Shown piece by piece: positions 38,280 to 47,702 of a stretch of DNA of 64,000 bases. The translations under genes and the position numbers were made by a program. The stretch is from Streptomyces calvus. GTDB taxonomy: Bacteria > Actinomycetota > Actinomycetes > Streptomycetales > Streptomycetaceae. The stretch covers positions 1 to 64,000 of the forward strand of contig NZ_VCNP01000045.1 of NCBI RefSeq assembly GCF_006782915.1. The letters run 5' to 3'. Position 1 is the first letter of the stretch. The number at the start of each line of letters is the position of its first letter. The notes below the pieces were generated by a model, which was not told the DNA's origin, ran no database searches, and saw nothing but the letters and a program-made list of their open reading frames with translations.

Positions 38280-39737
38280 TCAGGTGCGGCGCAGCGCGAA
38301 CCACAGCTCCATCCGCACGTCCGGATCGTCCAGGTCCGCCTCCAGCAGCGCCGCGCACCGCGCGATCCGCTGCCGCACGGTGTTGCGGTGCACCGACAGC
38401 GCCACCGCCGTACGGTCCCAGCTGCCGTGCAGGGACAGCCAGGTGCGCAGCGTCTCGGTGAGCGCGGGACCGTCCGCCAACGGCGCGAGGAGCGCCCGCG
38501 CGTGGGCGTCCGCGTCGTGCGGCGGAACCAGGTCGGTGAGGGCGGGCCGGGAGCCGTGCCGGACCAGCGGGGTGCGGGTGGCGCGGGCCCGGGCCAGGGC
38601 GCGGGCGGCCTGCGTGTCGGCGTCCGGCCACTCGTGCGCCGCGACGGCCGCGCTCACGCCGAGCGTCCAGCCCGGCAGCGCCTCCACCTCCCGACCGCCC
38701 GGCACCAGCACCCGTACCGCCTCACCGAACGGGTCCACCAGCGCCGACCCGAGCGCCGCGCCCAGCGCCGACGCGGCCACCGGGTCCGGGGCCGGCCCGT
38801 CCGGACGGGCGTGCACCACCCGCCACCGCTCGGCGCCGAGCAGCGGCGCCACCTCCTCGGGCGGCGTCCCCAGCAGCAGCCGTACGAGCGCCGAGGAGCG
38901 GGCCGCGCCGGTGCCGCTCTGCTGCTCACCGGTGAGCAGGGACAGCAGGACGGCCGCCACCGAGGTGATGGTGTGGTCTCCCGCCTCCCGCTGCGGCGCG
39001 GCGACGGCGAGCACGAAGCCCCGCCCGTGGCCGAGCGCGTGCGCGACCAGCCGGGTGCCGGCGACGGTGTCGCTCGCGGAGGCGGGCCGTCCGGCGCCGG
39101 GGCGCACCACGTCCCCCAGGTCGGCCAGCGCCTCCCGGACCTCCGCGCCCGGGTCCGGCCCCGCACCGGCGAGTTCCGTGCCCTCCGGCCCGTACAGCAC
39201 GGCCCGGCCGCCCAGCCGGCGCGCCAGCTGGCCCAGGACGGAGGGGACCGGGTCGGGGCGGGCGGCGGCGGTGGCCAGGCCCTGCTGGGCCTCCGTGACG
39301 CGGCGCAGCTCCGCCAGGCGGGCCTGCGCCATCAGCTGCCACACGGCGCGCGCCACCTTCGAGAACGTGGTCCGCGGCGGCACCTCCAGCAGCGGCAGCC
39401 CGTGCATCTCGCACGCCTCGACGAGCGCCGCGGGCACCGTGTCGTGCACCGGTGCCACACCGAAGCCGAGGGCCGCGCCGCCCGCCGCGACGATCCGTGA
39501 GACGTACGCGTCGAAGTACCCGGCGCCCGCCCCCTGCGGGATGTGCACGCCCGCCGTCAGCAGCAGCTCACCGCCAAGGAGGTACGGGTACGGGTCCGCC
39601 ATCTCGGAGGTGTGCGCCCAGTGCACGGCGATGCCCGGGTCGTCGGGTCCCGCGATCCGGCGCAGGCCGAGGTCCGCGCGGGCCAGCAGGGCGTCCAGGG
39701 GCACCGGCGGTGTCGGCGGGACCGTGGGGTCCGGCAT
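38280..39737 (-). CDS. PucR-family transcriptional regulator
   Basis: 485 residues. The N-terminal PucR domain (about 15-135; GVHIPQGAGAGYFDAYVSRI, PLLEVPPRTTFSKVARAVW) precedes a middle region and a C-terminal PucR-type HTH (about 425-480; SWDRTAVALSVHRNTVRQRIARCAALLE). GGAGG lies 8 nt before the ATG. It is divergent from the symporter-agmatinase-ThDP operon, which it probably controls. PucR regulators usually govern nitrogen-compound catabolism (purines, amines, polyamines), which fits. Confidence 0.9.
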   Translation of the reverse strand: MPDPTVPPTPPVPLDALLARADLGLRRIAGPDDPGIAVHWAHTSEMADPYPYLLGGELLLTAGVHIPQGAGAGYFDAYVSRIVAAGGAALGFGVAPVHDTVPAALVEACEMHGLPLLEVPPRTTFSKVARAVWQLMAQARLAELRRVTEAQQGLATAAARPDPVPSVLGQLARRLGGRAVLYGPEGTELAGAGPDPGAEVREALADLGDVVRPGAGRPASASDTVAGTRLVAHALGHGRGFVLAVAAPQREAGDHTITSVAAVLLSLLTGEQQSGTGAARSSALVRLLLGTPPEEVAPLLGAERWRVVHARPDGPAPDPVAASALGAALGSALVDPFGEAVRVLVPGGREVEALPGWTLGVSAAVAAHEWPDADTQAARALARARATRTPLVRHGSRPALTDLVPPHDADAHARALLAPLADGPALTETLRTWLSLHGSWDRTAVALSVHRNTVRQRIARCAALLEADLDDPDVRMELWFALRRT

Positions 39738-39920
39738 GGATGTTTCCTCCATCCCGTTCGGCCGGCATGGATGAAACGTACACTTCGCAGTCGCTTTTCG
39801 GCCACCTAGTGTCGGGTCGACCGGCGGCCACGGGTACGGGCGGATGTCCCCGTGAGGCGCTGCCGGACGGCACGTTCCCCTGCACGACACGCCACCGACC
39901 GTGCGCGAAGGAGGCCCCGC

Positions 39921-41387
39921 ATGGCCGTCGACTACCTGGTCATCGTCGTCTATCTGGCCGGCATGCTGGCCATGGGCTGGTGGGGCATGCGCCGCGCCAA
40001 GTCCAAGAGCGAGTTCCTGGTGGCGGGCCGCCGCCTGGGCCCCGCCATGTACTCCGGCACCATGGCCGCCATCGTCCTCGGCGGCGCGTCCACCATCGGC
40101 GGCGTCGGTCTCGGCTACCAGTACGGGCTCTCCGGCGCCTGGATGGTGTTCACCATCGGCCTCGGCCTGCTCGCCCTGAGCGTCTTCTTCTCCGCGCGCA
40201 TCGCCCGCCTGAAGGTGTACACCGTCTCCGAGATGCTCGACCTGCGCTACGGCGGCCGGGCGGGCGTCATCTCCGGTGTCGTCATGTGGGCGTACACGCT
40301 GATGCTCGCGGTCACCTCGACCATCGCCTACGCCACGATCTTCGACGTCCTGTTCGACATCAACCGCACCCTGGCGATCGTCCTCGGCGGCTCCATCGTG
40401 GTCGCCTACTCCACGCTCGGCGGCATGTGGTCGATCACGCTGACCGACATGGTGCAGTTCGTCGTCAAGACGATCGGTGTGCTGCTCCTGCTGCTGCCCA
40501 TCGCCGTCGTCAAGGCGGGCGGCTTCGGCGAGATGCGGGCCCAGCTGCCCACCGCCTACTTCGACCCGCTGGGCATCGGCGGCGAGACCATCTTCACCTA
40601 CGTGCTGATCTACACCTTCGGCATGCTGATCGGGCAGGACATCTGGCAGCGGGTGTTCACCGCGCGCAGCGACCGCACGGCCCGCTGGGGCGGCACCGTC
40701 GCCGGTACCTACTGCCTCGCCTACGCCCTGGCCGGCGCCGTCATCGGCACCGCCGCCAAGGTCCTGTACCCGAAGCTCGCGAGTCCCGACGACGCGTTCG
40801 CCACCATCGTCAAGGACGAACTGCCCGTCGGGGTCCGCGGACTGGTATTGGCCGCCGCCCTCGCCGCCGTGATGTCGACGTCCTCGGGCGCGCTGATCGC
40901 CTGCGCCACCGTCGCCAACAACGACATCTGGTCGCGGCTGCGCGGCATCGTGCGCCCGTCCGGCGGGGAGCACGACGAGGTGAAGGGCAACCGTGCCTTC
41001 ATCCTGCTCATGGGCCTGGCCGTGATCGGCACCGCCATCGCGCTGAACGACGTCGTGCAGGCGCTGACCGTCGCCTACAACCTGCTGGTCGGCGGTCTGC
41101 TCGTGCCGATCCTCGGCGGGCTGCTGTGGCGGCGGGGCACCGCGCAGGGCGCGCTCGCCGCCGTGGCCGTCGGCGGGCTGGCCGTCGTCGGCCTGATGGC
41201 GGCCCACGGCATCCTCGCCAACGAGCCCGTCTACTACGGCCTGTCGGCGTCCTTCGCCGCCTACGTCGTGGTGTCCCTGGCGACCCGGCCCACCGACGCG
41301 GCCGTCCTGGCCGCCTGGCGCGAACGCCTCGCCGGACGCGCCCCCGCGATCGAATCCCCGTCCGAACAGATTCCCGCTGCCCAGTAG
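39921..41387 (+). CDS. Sodium:solute symporter (SSS family)
   Basis: 488 residues with about 13 membrane helices. The family pattern is clear: FLVAGRRLGPAMYSGTMAA at TM1-2, VSEMLDLRYGG, VYSTLGGMWSITLTDMVQF and AALMSTSSGAL-like AAVMSTSSGALIACATV. GAAGGAGG lies 6 nt before the ATG. Its substrate is probably the compound processed by the downstream agmatinase (agmatine, guanidinobutyrate or similar); this is inferred from the operon. It begins the PucR-controlled unit. Confidence 0.92.
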   Translation: MAVDYLVIVVYLAGMLAMGWWGMRRAKSKSEFLVAGRRLGPAMYSGTMAAIVLGGASTIGGVGLGYQYGLSGAWMVFTIGLGLLALSVFFSARIARLKVYTVSEMLDLRYGGRAGVISGVVMWAYTLMLAVTSTIAYATIFDVLFDINRTLAIVLGGSIVVAYSTLGGMWSITLTDMVQFVVKTIGVLLLLLPIAVVKAGGFGEMRAQLPTAYFDPLGIGGETIFTYVLIYTFGMLIGQDIWQRVFTARSDRTARWGGTVAGTYCLAYALAGAVIGTAAKVLYPKLASPDDAFATIVKDELPVGVRGLVLAAALAAVMSTSSGALIACATVANNDIWSRLRGIVRPSGGEHDEVKGNRAFILLMGLAVIGTAIALNDVVQALTVAYNLLVGGLLVPILGGLLWRRGTAQGALAAVAVGGLAVVGLMAAHGILANEPVYYGLSASFAAYVVVSLATRPTDAAVLAAWRERLAGRAPAIESPSEQIPAAQ

Positions 41388-41444
41388 AGTCATCCGGGCA
41401 AGCAGTGCATACGCGATGAAGCGTAGGAAAGAAGGCAGTTCCCC

Positions 41445-42413
41445 ATGAGCAGCAACGAGTCGCCCCGCGGCCCCGTCGACTCCTCCCGCGTCCCGCGGTA
41501 CGCCGGCCCCGCGACCTTCGCCCGGCTGCCCCGCCTGGACGAGGTCGGCCGCGCCGATGTCGCCGTGGTGGGCGTGCCGTTCGACTCGGGTGTCTCCTAC
41601 CGGCCGGGCGCCCGCTTCGGCGGCAACGCCATCCGGGAGGCGTCCCGGCTGCTGCGCCCCTACAACCCGGCGCAGGACGCCTCGCCGTTCGCCCTGGCGC
41701 AGGTCGCGGACGGCGGCGACATCGCCGTCAACCCGTTCAACATCAACGAGGCGGTGGAGACGATCGAGGCGGCCGCCGACGACCTGCTCGGCACCGGCGC
41801 CCGCCTGATGACGCTCGGCGGCGACCACACGATCGCGCTGCCGCTGCTGCGGTCGGTCGCCAGGAAGCACGGCCCGGTCGCCCTGCTCCACTTCGACGCC
41901 CACCTCGACACGTGGGACACCTACTTCGGCGCCGAGTACACCCATGGCACTCCGTTCCGCCGGGCCGTGGAGGAGGGCATCCTCGACACCTCCGCGCTCT
42001 CCCACGTCGGCACCCGCGGCCCGCTGTACGGCAAGCAGGACCTCACCGACGACGAGAAGATGGGCTTCGGCATCGTGACGTCGGCGGACGTGTACCGCCG
42101 GGGCGCCGACGAGGTCGCCGACCAGCTGCGGCAGCGCATCGGCGACCGCCCGCTGTACATCTCCATCGACATCGACTGCCTGGACCCGGCCCACGCGCCC
42201 GGCACCGGCACGCCCGAGGCCGGCGGCATGACGTCCCGCGAACTGCTGGAGATCCTGCGCGGTCTGGCCTCCTGCAACCTGGTCTCGGCGGACGTCGTGG
42301 AGGTGGCTCCCGCGTACGATCACGCCGAGATCACCTCGGTGGCCGCCTCCCACACGGCGTACGAGCTGACCACGATCATGTCCCGTCAGATTGCCGAGGC
42401 CCGCGCGAAGTGA
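41445..42413 (+). CDS. speB: Agmatinase / guanidino-acid ureohydrolase
   Basis: 322 residues of the arginase/agmatinase family. The di-manganese ligands are in GGDHTIAL, HFDAHLDTWD and SIDIDCLDP. It removes urea from a guanidino compound; agmatine is the default call, but guanidinobutyrate or guanidinopropionate cannot be excluded. The gene lies 57 bp after the symporter, and its stop overlaps the start of the ThDP enzyme (GTGA). Confidence 0.9.
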   Translation: MSSNESPRGPVDSSRVPRYAGPATFARLPRLDEVGRADVAVVGVPFDSGVSYRPGARFGGNAIREASRLLRPYNPAQDASPFALAQVADGGDIAVNPFNINEAVETIEAAADDLLGTGARLMTLGGDHTIALPLLRSVARKHGPVALLHFDAHLDTWDTYFGAEYTHGTPFRRAVEEGILDTSALSHVGTRGPLYGKQDLTDDEKMGFGIVTSADVYRRGADEVADQLRQRIGDRPLYISIDIDCLDPAHAPGTGTPEAGGMTSRELLEILRGLASCNLVSADVVEVAPAYDHAEITSVAASHTAYELTTIMSRQIAEARAK

Positions 42414-44095
42414 CCCACGACCACGACCTGGTGCTCCGTCCGACGCCCGCCCAGACGGAGGCCGCGCTGCATCCTCCTCCCGGCCGCAACGGCGGTGACC
42501 TGGTCGTGGAGACCCTGGCCGGGCTCGGCGCGACGACCGTCTTCGGCCTGCCCGGCCAGCACGCCCTCGGCATGTTCGACGCGCTGCGCCGCTCGGACCT
42601 GCGGTATGTCGGCCTGCGGGTGGAGAACAACGCCGCCTTCGCGGCGGACGCGTACGGCCGGATCACCGGCGAGGCGGCCCCGCTGCTGCTGTCGACGGGG
42701 CCCGGCGCGCTGACCTCGCTGGCCGCGTTGCAGGAGGCGGCGGCCGCCTCCGCCCCGGTGCTGGCGATCGGCAGTCAGGTCCCGACGGCCGGCCTGGGCG
42801 GCGGCCGCCACGGCTATCTGCACGAACTGCCCGACCAGGCGGCCTCGTTCCGCGGCGTGGTGAAGTCGGTGCACACGGTCCGTACCGCGTCGCAGATCCC
42901 GTCGGCGATCGCGGCGGCCTGGAAGTCGGCGCTGACCGTCCCGCACGGCCCCGTGTGGGTGGAGATCCCGCAGGACGTCCTCCTCGCGGAAACGGTGCTT
43001 CCGGTGGTGACGGCCATGGACGCCACCCCCGACGAGCTGCCCCCGCGCCCCGAACTCACCGCGCTCGCCGCCCACGTGCTCGCCCACGCCGAACGTCCCG
43101 CGATCATCGCGGGCGGCGGCGTGGTCCGCTCGGACGCGTCGGGGAAGCTGAGGCAGCTCGCGGAGCGCGTGCAGGCGCCCGTCGTCACCACGCCGGGCGG
43201 CAAGGGCGCCTTCCCGTGGACCCATCCGCTGTCGTTGCAGTCCTGGCTGGAGGACCGCCACACCACCGACTTCCTGGAGGACGCCGACGTCCTGCTGGTC
43301 GTCGGCTCCGGCCTCGGCGAACTCTCCTCGAACTACCACACGTTCAAGCCGCGCGGCCGGGTGATCCAGATCGAGGCCGACCTCGGCAAGCTGGAGTCCA
43401 ACCATCCCGGCATCGGCATTCACGCCGACGCGCGCCTCGCCCTCCAGGCGCTGCTGGAGACGGTCGGGCCCCGCGCGGACGAGTCGGCTCCGCAGCGGGT
43501 CCGCGCGCTGCTGGCGAAGGTCGCCGACCGCATCGCCGCCCAGGAACTCACCCTGGAGCAGCAGGTCCTGACGGCCGTCCGGCGTGCTCTGCCGGACGAC
43601 TCCCCGTCCTTCTGGGACATGACGATCCTGGCCTACTGGGCCTGGTCCGCCTTCGACGCCAAGGGCCCCAACCGCCTGCACTCCGCGCAGGGCGCGGGCG
43701 GTCTCGGCTACGGCTTCCCGGCGGCCCTCGGCGCCGCGGCCGCCGACCCGACCCGCCCGGTCCTCGCGGTCTCCGGTGACGGCGGCGCCCTGTACTCCGT
43801 CGCGGAGCTGGCCACGGCCCGCCAGTACGGCCTGGACGTCACCTGGCTGATCGTCGACGACGGCGGTTACGGCATCCTCCGCGAGTACATGACCGACGCC
43901 TTCGGCGAGCCCACGGCGACGGAGCTGACGCGCCCCGACTACGTGGCGCTGGCCGAGTCGTTCGGGGTCCCGGGCGTCCGTACGACTCCCGAGACCCTGG
44001 AGGCCGATCTCGCCCGGGCCCTGTCGGCGCCCGGGCCCCGGGTGGTCGTGCTCCCCGCCGTACTGCGGATGTTCGCGCCGACCCACCTGGGCTGA
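42410..44095 (+). CDS. ThDP-dependent enzyme, acetolactate synthase-like, unknown substrate
   Basis: 561 residues with the three ThDP domains: N-terminal Pyr domain (ETLAGLGATTVFGLPGQHALGMF; catalytic Glu in VENNAAFAADAYGR), a central domain, and the C-terminal PP domain (AVSGDGGALYSVAEL). The usual GDG-x25-NN motif ends here in DD (LIVDDGGYG); the first Asn normally binds Mg2+. Its GTG overlaps the agmatinase stop, so the two are translationally coupled. Acetolactate synthase itself is unlikely: no regulatory subunit, atypical motif, catabolic context. The clavulanate enzyme CeaS is a related ThDP protein using arginine, a thought-provoking parallel only. Confidence 0.85.
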   Translation: MTHDHDLVLRPTPAQTEAALHPPPGRNGGDLVVETLAGLGATTVFGLPGQHALGMFDALRRSDLRYVGLRVENNAAFAADAYGRITGEAAPLLLSTGPGALTSLAALQEAAAASAPVLAIGSQVPTAGLGGGRHGYLHELPDQAASFRGVVKSVHTVRTASQIPSAIAAAWKSALTVPHGPVWVEIPQDVLLAETVLPVVTAMDATPDELPPRPELTALAAHVLAHAERPAIIAGGGVVRSDASGKLRQLAERVQAPVVTTPGGKGAFPWTHPLSLQSWLEDRHTTDFLEDADVLLVVGSGLGELSSNYHTFKPRGRVIQIEADLGKLESNHPGIGIHADARLALQALLETVGPRADESAPQRVRALLAKVADRIAAQELTLEQQVLTAVRRALPDDSPSFWDMTILAYWAWSAFDAKGPNRLHSAQGAGGLGYGFPAALGAAAADPTRPVLAVSGDGGALYSVAELATARQYGLDVTWLIVDDGGYGILREYMTDAFGEPTATELTRPDYVALAESFGVPGVRTTPETLEADLARALSAPGPRVVVLPAVLRMFAPTHLG

Positions 44096-44195
44096 GGACC
44101 ACGGGCCCGGTACGTGGCCGGGCCGCCGTCCGCGGTGCGTGACGGAGCCGCCGTCCTCGGTGCGTGGCCGAGTACGGCGGGCCGGGTGGGGCGGG

Positions 44196-44552
44196 TCAGC
44201 AGCCGCCCGGGCCCACTCCGTCGATCCGGCCGCCGAAGTCGCCGAGGTAGCGGGAGCGCCAGTCGCCGTTGAAGACGTTCCGCTTCTCGGTGGGCTGCCA
44301 GTTCACGAAGCAGGCCCGGGTGCTCGCGACGAACGAGCCGACGTGGTCGTGCAGGCGGGGCGGCATGTCGCGGTAGCCGCTGCGCGCGGTCCACTCCCAG
44401 TAGTCGCCGTCGAAGCCCTCGCCGCTCCAGAAGCACACCGACCCGTCGGGGCAGGACGGGGGCGCGGCCGGCGCGGCGGAGGCGGTGTGGGCCGGCAGCA
44501 GGAGCGCGGTCAGGGCGAGGGCGGCGGCGAGGGACCAGGAACGAGTCTTCAC
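44196..44552 (-). CDS. Secreted peptidase inhibitor family I36-like protein
   Basis: 118 residues from a GTG with GGAGAG 4-5 nt upstream. Signal peptide about 1-29 (LAAALALTALLLPAHTASA). The mature part is small, with four cysteines and aromatic glycine-rich repeats (CPDGSVCFWSGEGFDGDYWEW; YRDMPPRLHDHVGSFVAS), the pattern of family I36 metalloprotease inhibitors. Activity is inferred. It stands alone between the ThDP enzyme and a GNAT gene. Confidence 0.83.
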   Translation of the reverse strand: MKTRSWSLAAALALTALLLPAHTASAAPAAPPSCPDGSVCFWSGEGFDGDYWEWTARSGYRDMPPRLHDHVGSFVASTRACFVNWQPTEKRNVFNGDWRSRYLGDFGGRIDGVGPGGC

Positions 44553-44846
44553 GGCACTCTCCATCAAGGCGTCGTGGAGCAATGGGATCGCCCCGGCGGA
44601 CGTGCCGGGGCGATTCCCATGGTTGTGGCGGTCCGGGGCCGCCCGGACCGGCCCGCCGTCCACACCACCTGATGGAGCGAACCGGAGGCTCGGCGCGGTG
44701 TTCGCCGCCGAGGTGCGGGCGCCGCACGCGCGGGGCGTGCGGGCCGTGCCGCCGGTGCGGTGCCCCGGCCGACCGGTTGCCGACGGGGGCCGGCGGGCGC
44801 CGTGGATACGGTGGTACGACGCTGCCGGAAGTGACGGAGGAGTCCC

Positions 44847-45356
44847 GTGTCAGATCTGTCCGTACGCCTCGCCGGCCCTGCCGACCGTCCCGTGGTGGAG
44901 CGGCTGTGGCTGATGTTCCGCCATGACATGTCGGAGTTCCAGGGCCTGCTGCCCGACGCCGACGGGACCTTCCGCAGCGATCGGCTCCACTCGGCGTTCA
45001 CCGAGCCGGGCTGGGCGCCGTACCTCGCCGTGGCGGGTGACAGGCCCGCCGGTTTCGCGTTCGTCCGTGGCCTGGACGGTCCCACCCGCGTGATGAACAG
45101 CTTCTTCGTGGCGCGGGGCGCGCGGCGGTCGGGGACCGGGCTGCGTATGGCTCGGGAGGTCGTGGCCAGGCATCCGGGTGCGTGGGACATCGCCTTCCAG
45201 GACGCCAACTCCGCCGCGGTGCGCTTCTGGCGTCGCGTCGCCACGACGGTCGCCGGCGAGGCCTGGACCGAGGAACACAGGGCGGTACCGAACCGCCCGG
45301 ACCTGCCACCCGACGTCTGGATCTCCTTCAACTCCCCTGCCGCTGCACGGGATTGA
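44847..45356 (+). CDS. GNAT-family N-acetyltransferase
   Basis: 169 residues from a GTG with GGAGGAG 6 nt upstream. GNAT fold: ADRPVVERLWLMFRHDM, PAGFAFVRG and the acetyl-CoA loop VARGARRSGTGLRMAREV, then WDIAFQDANSAAVRFWRRV. Substrate unknown. It converges on a second, larger GNAT gene. Confidence 0.87.
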   Translation: MSDLSVRLAGPADRPVVERLWLMFRHDMSEFQGLLPDADGTFRSDRLHSAFTEPGWAPYLAVAGDRPAGFAFVRGLDGPTRVMNSFFVARGARRSGTGLRMAREVVARHPGAWDIAFQDANSAAVRFWRRVATTVAGEAWTEEHRAVPNRPDLPPDVWISFNSPAAARD

Positions 45357-45496
45357 GCAGATCGCGGAGCGGTTCGGCGAAGGCGCCGTCCAGTGCGTTC
45401 GCCCGGACGTCGTCACCCACGGCTTCCGGGCAGCAAGCGGTGGGCCTGGGCGATCCACAGGATCTTCCAGGGCGGTGTCGACGGTTTCCGGAGGAC

Positions 45497-46471
45497 TCAG
45501 CGCCAGTCGTCGATCACGTAGGCGTCCGGGTGGCTGTAGCCGGGTTCGTTGGGCCGGTGCATGGTCACGCCTTGCAGCCAGGTACGGAAACCGCGGTCGA
45601 CCATGCGCCGGTAGGCATCCTGGCGGGCCAGGTTCATACCGGCGTCCAGTTGCCCCAGTCCCTTCTCGGTGGCCAGCTGCTCGCACGCGTCCAGCAGCCG
45701 TTCGAACCGGTCCGCGGCGTCCGGGCCGGGGCGTACGGCGCCGAATTTCACGAAGCACACGTCCTCACCGGCCTCCGATCCCGCTCCGCAGTGGCAGACG
45801 GCCAGACCGTCGAGGTCGGAGCCGGCGCCCTCGAGGAGGACGGTGTCACCGAGCCCCTGCGCCTGCGCGGCCGTGATCTCGCGCTCCAGGCTCAGGCCCT
45901 CGTACACGGCCCCCGTCAGTGCGCGGCACAGGCTCAGCGCGGCGGGCCGCTCGGCGGCGGTCAGCTCGCCGTACAGCACTCGGCCGGGGACCGCGGTACC
46001 GACGGCGACCTGCTTCTTCATGATGGCTGTCAGGAATCGGGGCCAGAAACCGTACCGGCGGTAGAGCTCGATGTGCTTGGGACTGTGCGAGAAGGTGAAC
46101 AGGCCGAGGTGGCGGTTCCCCCAGGTGTCGAAGCAGGCCATGACCGGTTCCATGAGGCGCCTGCCGATGCCCTGGTCCCACAGATCCGGACGTACGGTCA
46201 GCGGGCCGAAGAACCCGACGCTGCCCCAGTCGGCGGCGAAGTTCGATCCGACGACCTCGTCCTCGACGGTCGCTGCGAAGGCCGCGCGCGGATCCGCCGC
46301 CCAGCGGGTGCGGACGTAGTCTGCGGTCCCGAAGAACGTCCCCGGCTCGGGGGCCCCGAGGAAGGTCCCGAACGCGACCCTGAAGATCTCGTCGGCCCGA
46401 TCCAGGTCCGGCTCGACCAGCGGGCGGACCGACACCGGGGCGGCGACACTCGTGCGCTTGGCTGCGGACAT
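45497..46471 (-). CDS. Two-domain GNAT acetyltransferase
   Basis: 324 residues from an ATG with AAGGAGAG 7 nt upstream. The N-terminal GNAT domain has the pyrophosphate loop VRPDLWDQGIGRRLMEPVM and HIELYRRYGFWP. A second, degenerate GNAT half follows (DLDGLAVCHCGAGSEAG; GLGQLDAGMNLARQDAYRRMVDRGFR). It is cytoplasmic with several cysteines. No partner gene suggests a substrate. Confidence 0.85.
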   Translation of the reverse strand: MSAAKRTSVAAPVSVRPLVEPDLDRADEIFRVAFGTFLGAPEPGTFFGTADYVRTRWAADPRAAFAATVEDEVVGSNFAADWGSVGFFGPLTVRPDLWDQGIGRRLMEPVMACFDTWGNRHLGLFTFSHSPKHIELYRRYGFWPRFLTAIMKKQVAVGTAVPGRVLYGELTAAERPAALSLCRALTGAVYEGLSLEREITAAQAQGLGDTVLLEGAGSDLDGLAVCHCGAGSEAGEDVCFVKFGAVRPGPDAADRFERLLDACEQLATEKGLGQLDAGMNLARQDAYRRMVDRGFRTWLQGVTMHRPNEPGYSHPDAYVIDDWR

Positions 46472-46718
46472 GATCGCTCTCCTTCCGCCCCCGCTTCCAT
46501 CGCACCACGAACGCGCGCCACGAGCGAAACGACAGCCCCGGCGGCACCCCGAGGACCGAGCGACCGCCCACCCCGACGACGTGAACCGCTCGGGCACGCG
46601 GCGGACGCGTTCGGCGGCCGCCGCGTGGCCGAGGATCGGCTCCGGTTGTCGTTCGCGCGGATGCGTGAGGTGCTGACCGGCGTGTGCCGGATCGCCGGGA
46701 GCCGGGGTGTGCGGCCGG

Positions 46719-47558
46719 CTACCAGATGGACTCGACCCACTCCGGGTGGTCGATGAACGGGTTGCGGTTGTGCTGGTAGGAGTCGTAGATGACCTCGTTG
46801 CGGCGCTGCTCGAACGCGCTCGGCGGGTCCTCCTGGTGCCACTGCTTCAGCACCGACAGGCGGCCGTGGTACGGGGAAGTGCCGTTGGTGACGGAGTCGT
46901 TGGGCTCCAGGTCCGGCCAGCCGTCGGTGCCCTCGTAGCGGACGGCCATGTACAGGATCATGCGGGCCACGTCACCCTTGACGGCGTCGCGGGGCTCGAA
47001 GGAGTCGGAGTCGGTGAGGCTGCCACCGCTGTTGCCGAACGAGCTGCCGCCGTTGTCGAAGTCCTTGTTGCCGCGGATGGAGTTGACCTGGACGTCCTCG
47101 GGACGCAGGTGGTGCAGGTCCGTGCCGGGACCGGTGGACGTGCCGAAGTCGCCGTGGGACTTGGCCCACACGTGCTCGCGGTTCCAGTCGCCCGAGTCGC
47201 CGCCGTTGAGGGACTTGCTGCGGGAGATGCCCGAGTACAGCAGGATCACGTTGCCGCTGTTGTTCGGATCCTGGTCGGTGACCTTCAGGGCGTCCCAGAC
47301 GGCCGAGTACGACAGCTTCGTCTGGTCACTGATGATCGTGTGCAGGGAATCCTTCAGCGCCGGGCCGGACTTGCCGAGGGCGTCGGCGTAGTACGTGTCG
47401 TCGTACGCGGCGGTCGAGCCGGCGGTGGCCGCCGTGCCGGTGGTGGTCGCGGCACCGGCGGACGACGCGGTCAGCGCGGGAACGGAGAGGCCGACCAGAA
47501 CGGCCGAGGTCGCCAGGGCGAGGCTCTTCCAGCGGCGGCGTATGGGTGTCACGGGCAT
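46719..47558 (-). CDS. Secreted endonuclease I (EndA/NucM family)
   Basis: 279 residues. A signal peptide (about 1-36, cleavage after AGA) precedes a nuclease domain with beta-beta-alpha-metal signature: NREHVWAKSHGDFG and DLHHLRPEDVQVNSIRGN, then ARMILYMAVRYEG. It cuts extracellular DNA or RNA without sequence preference and may serve phosphate and nucleoside scavenging. Upstream RBS is weak. The gene is divergent from a phytase-like gene, and I see no clear PHO box between them. Confidence 0.9.
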   Translation of the reverse strand: MPVTPIRRRWKSLALATSAVLVGLSVPALTASSAGAATTTGTAATAGSTAAYDDTYYADALGKSGPALKDSLHTIISDQTKLSYSAVWDALKVTDQDPNNSGNVILLYSGISRSKSLNGGDSGDWNREHVWAKSHGDFGTSTGPGTDLHHLRPEDVQVNSIRGNKDFDNGGSSFGNSGGSLTDSDSFEPRDAVKGDVARMILYMAVRYEGTDGWPDLEPNDSVTNGTSPYHGRLSVLKQWHQEDPPSAFEQRRNEVIYDSYQHNRNPFIDHPEWVESIW

Positions 47559-47702
47559 GTGGGGACGTCCGATCTACGCGAGTTGATTGAGCAGCCGTTG
47601 GCAGAGTGACATGGACATGTATGCACGGGGGTGAAGGAGAGGTGTCGGTCATGTGTCGGTACGTGGTGACGCGCCGTCACCCCTTCGTTCTACGGTGGCG
47701 AC

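Noticed and set aside
38280..42353. A very long minus-strand open frame (about 1357 codons) through the PucR gene and beyond
   Set aside because: Only the first-named part (38280-39737) encodes a real PucR protein. The rest is antisense to the symporter and agmatinase genes, with simple Gly/Asp/His/Arg composition, an artefact of high GC.
41445..44095. Early clavulanic acid genes (ThDP enzyme plus agmatinase-like enzyme, as in ceaS and pah)
   Set aside because: There is no beta-lactam synthetase, clavaminate synthase or other clavam gene nearby, and a transporter and PucR regulator point to catabolism.
44104..44124. Hairpin after the ThDP gene
   Set aside because: Only a 7-bp stem with a 7-nt loop in very GC-rich DNA; such pairings are frequent by chance here.
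47559..47702. PHO box between the nuclease and phytase-like genes
   Set aside because: A GTCACCCCTTCGTTC stretch loosely resembles the direct repeats, but it does not keep the GTTCACC spacing.
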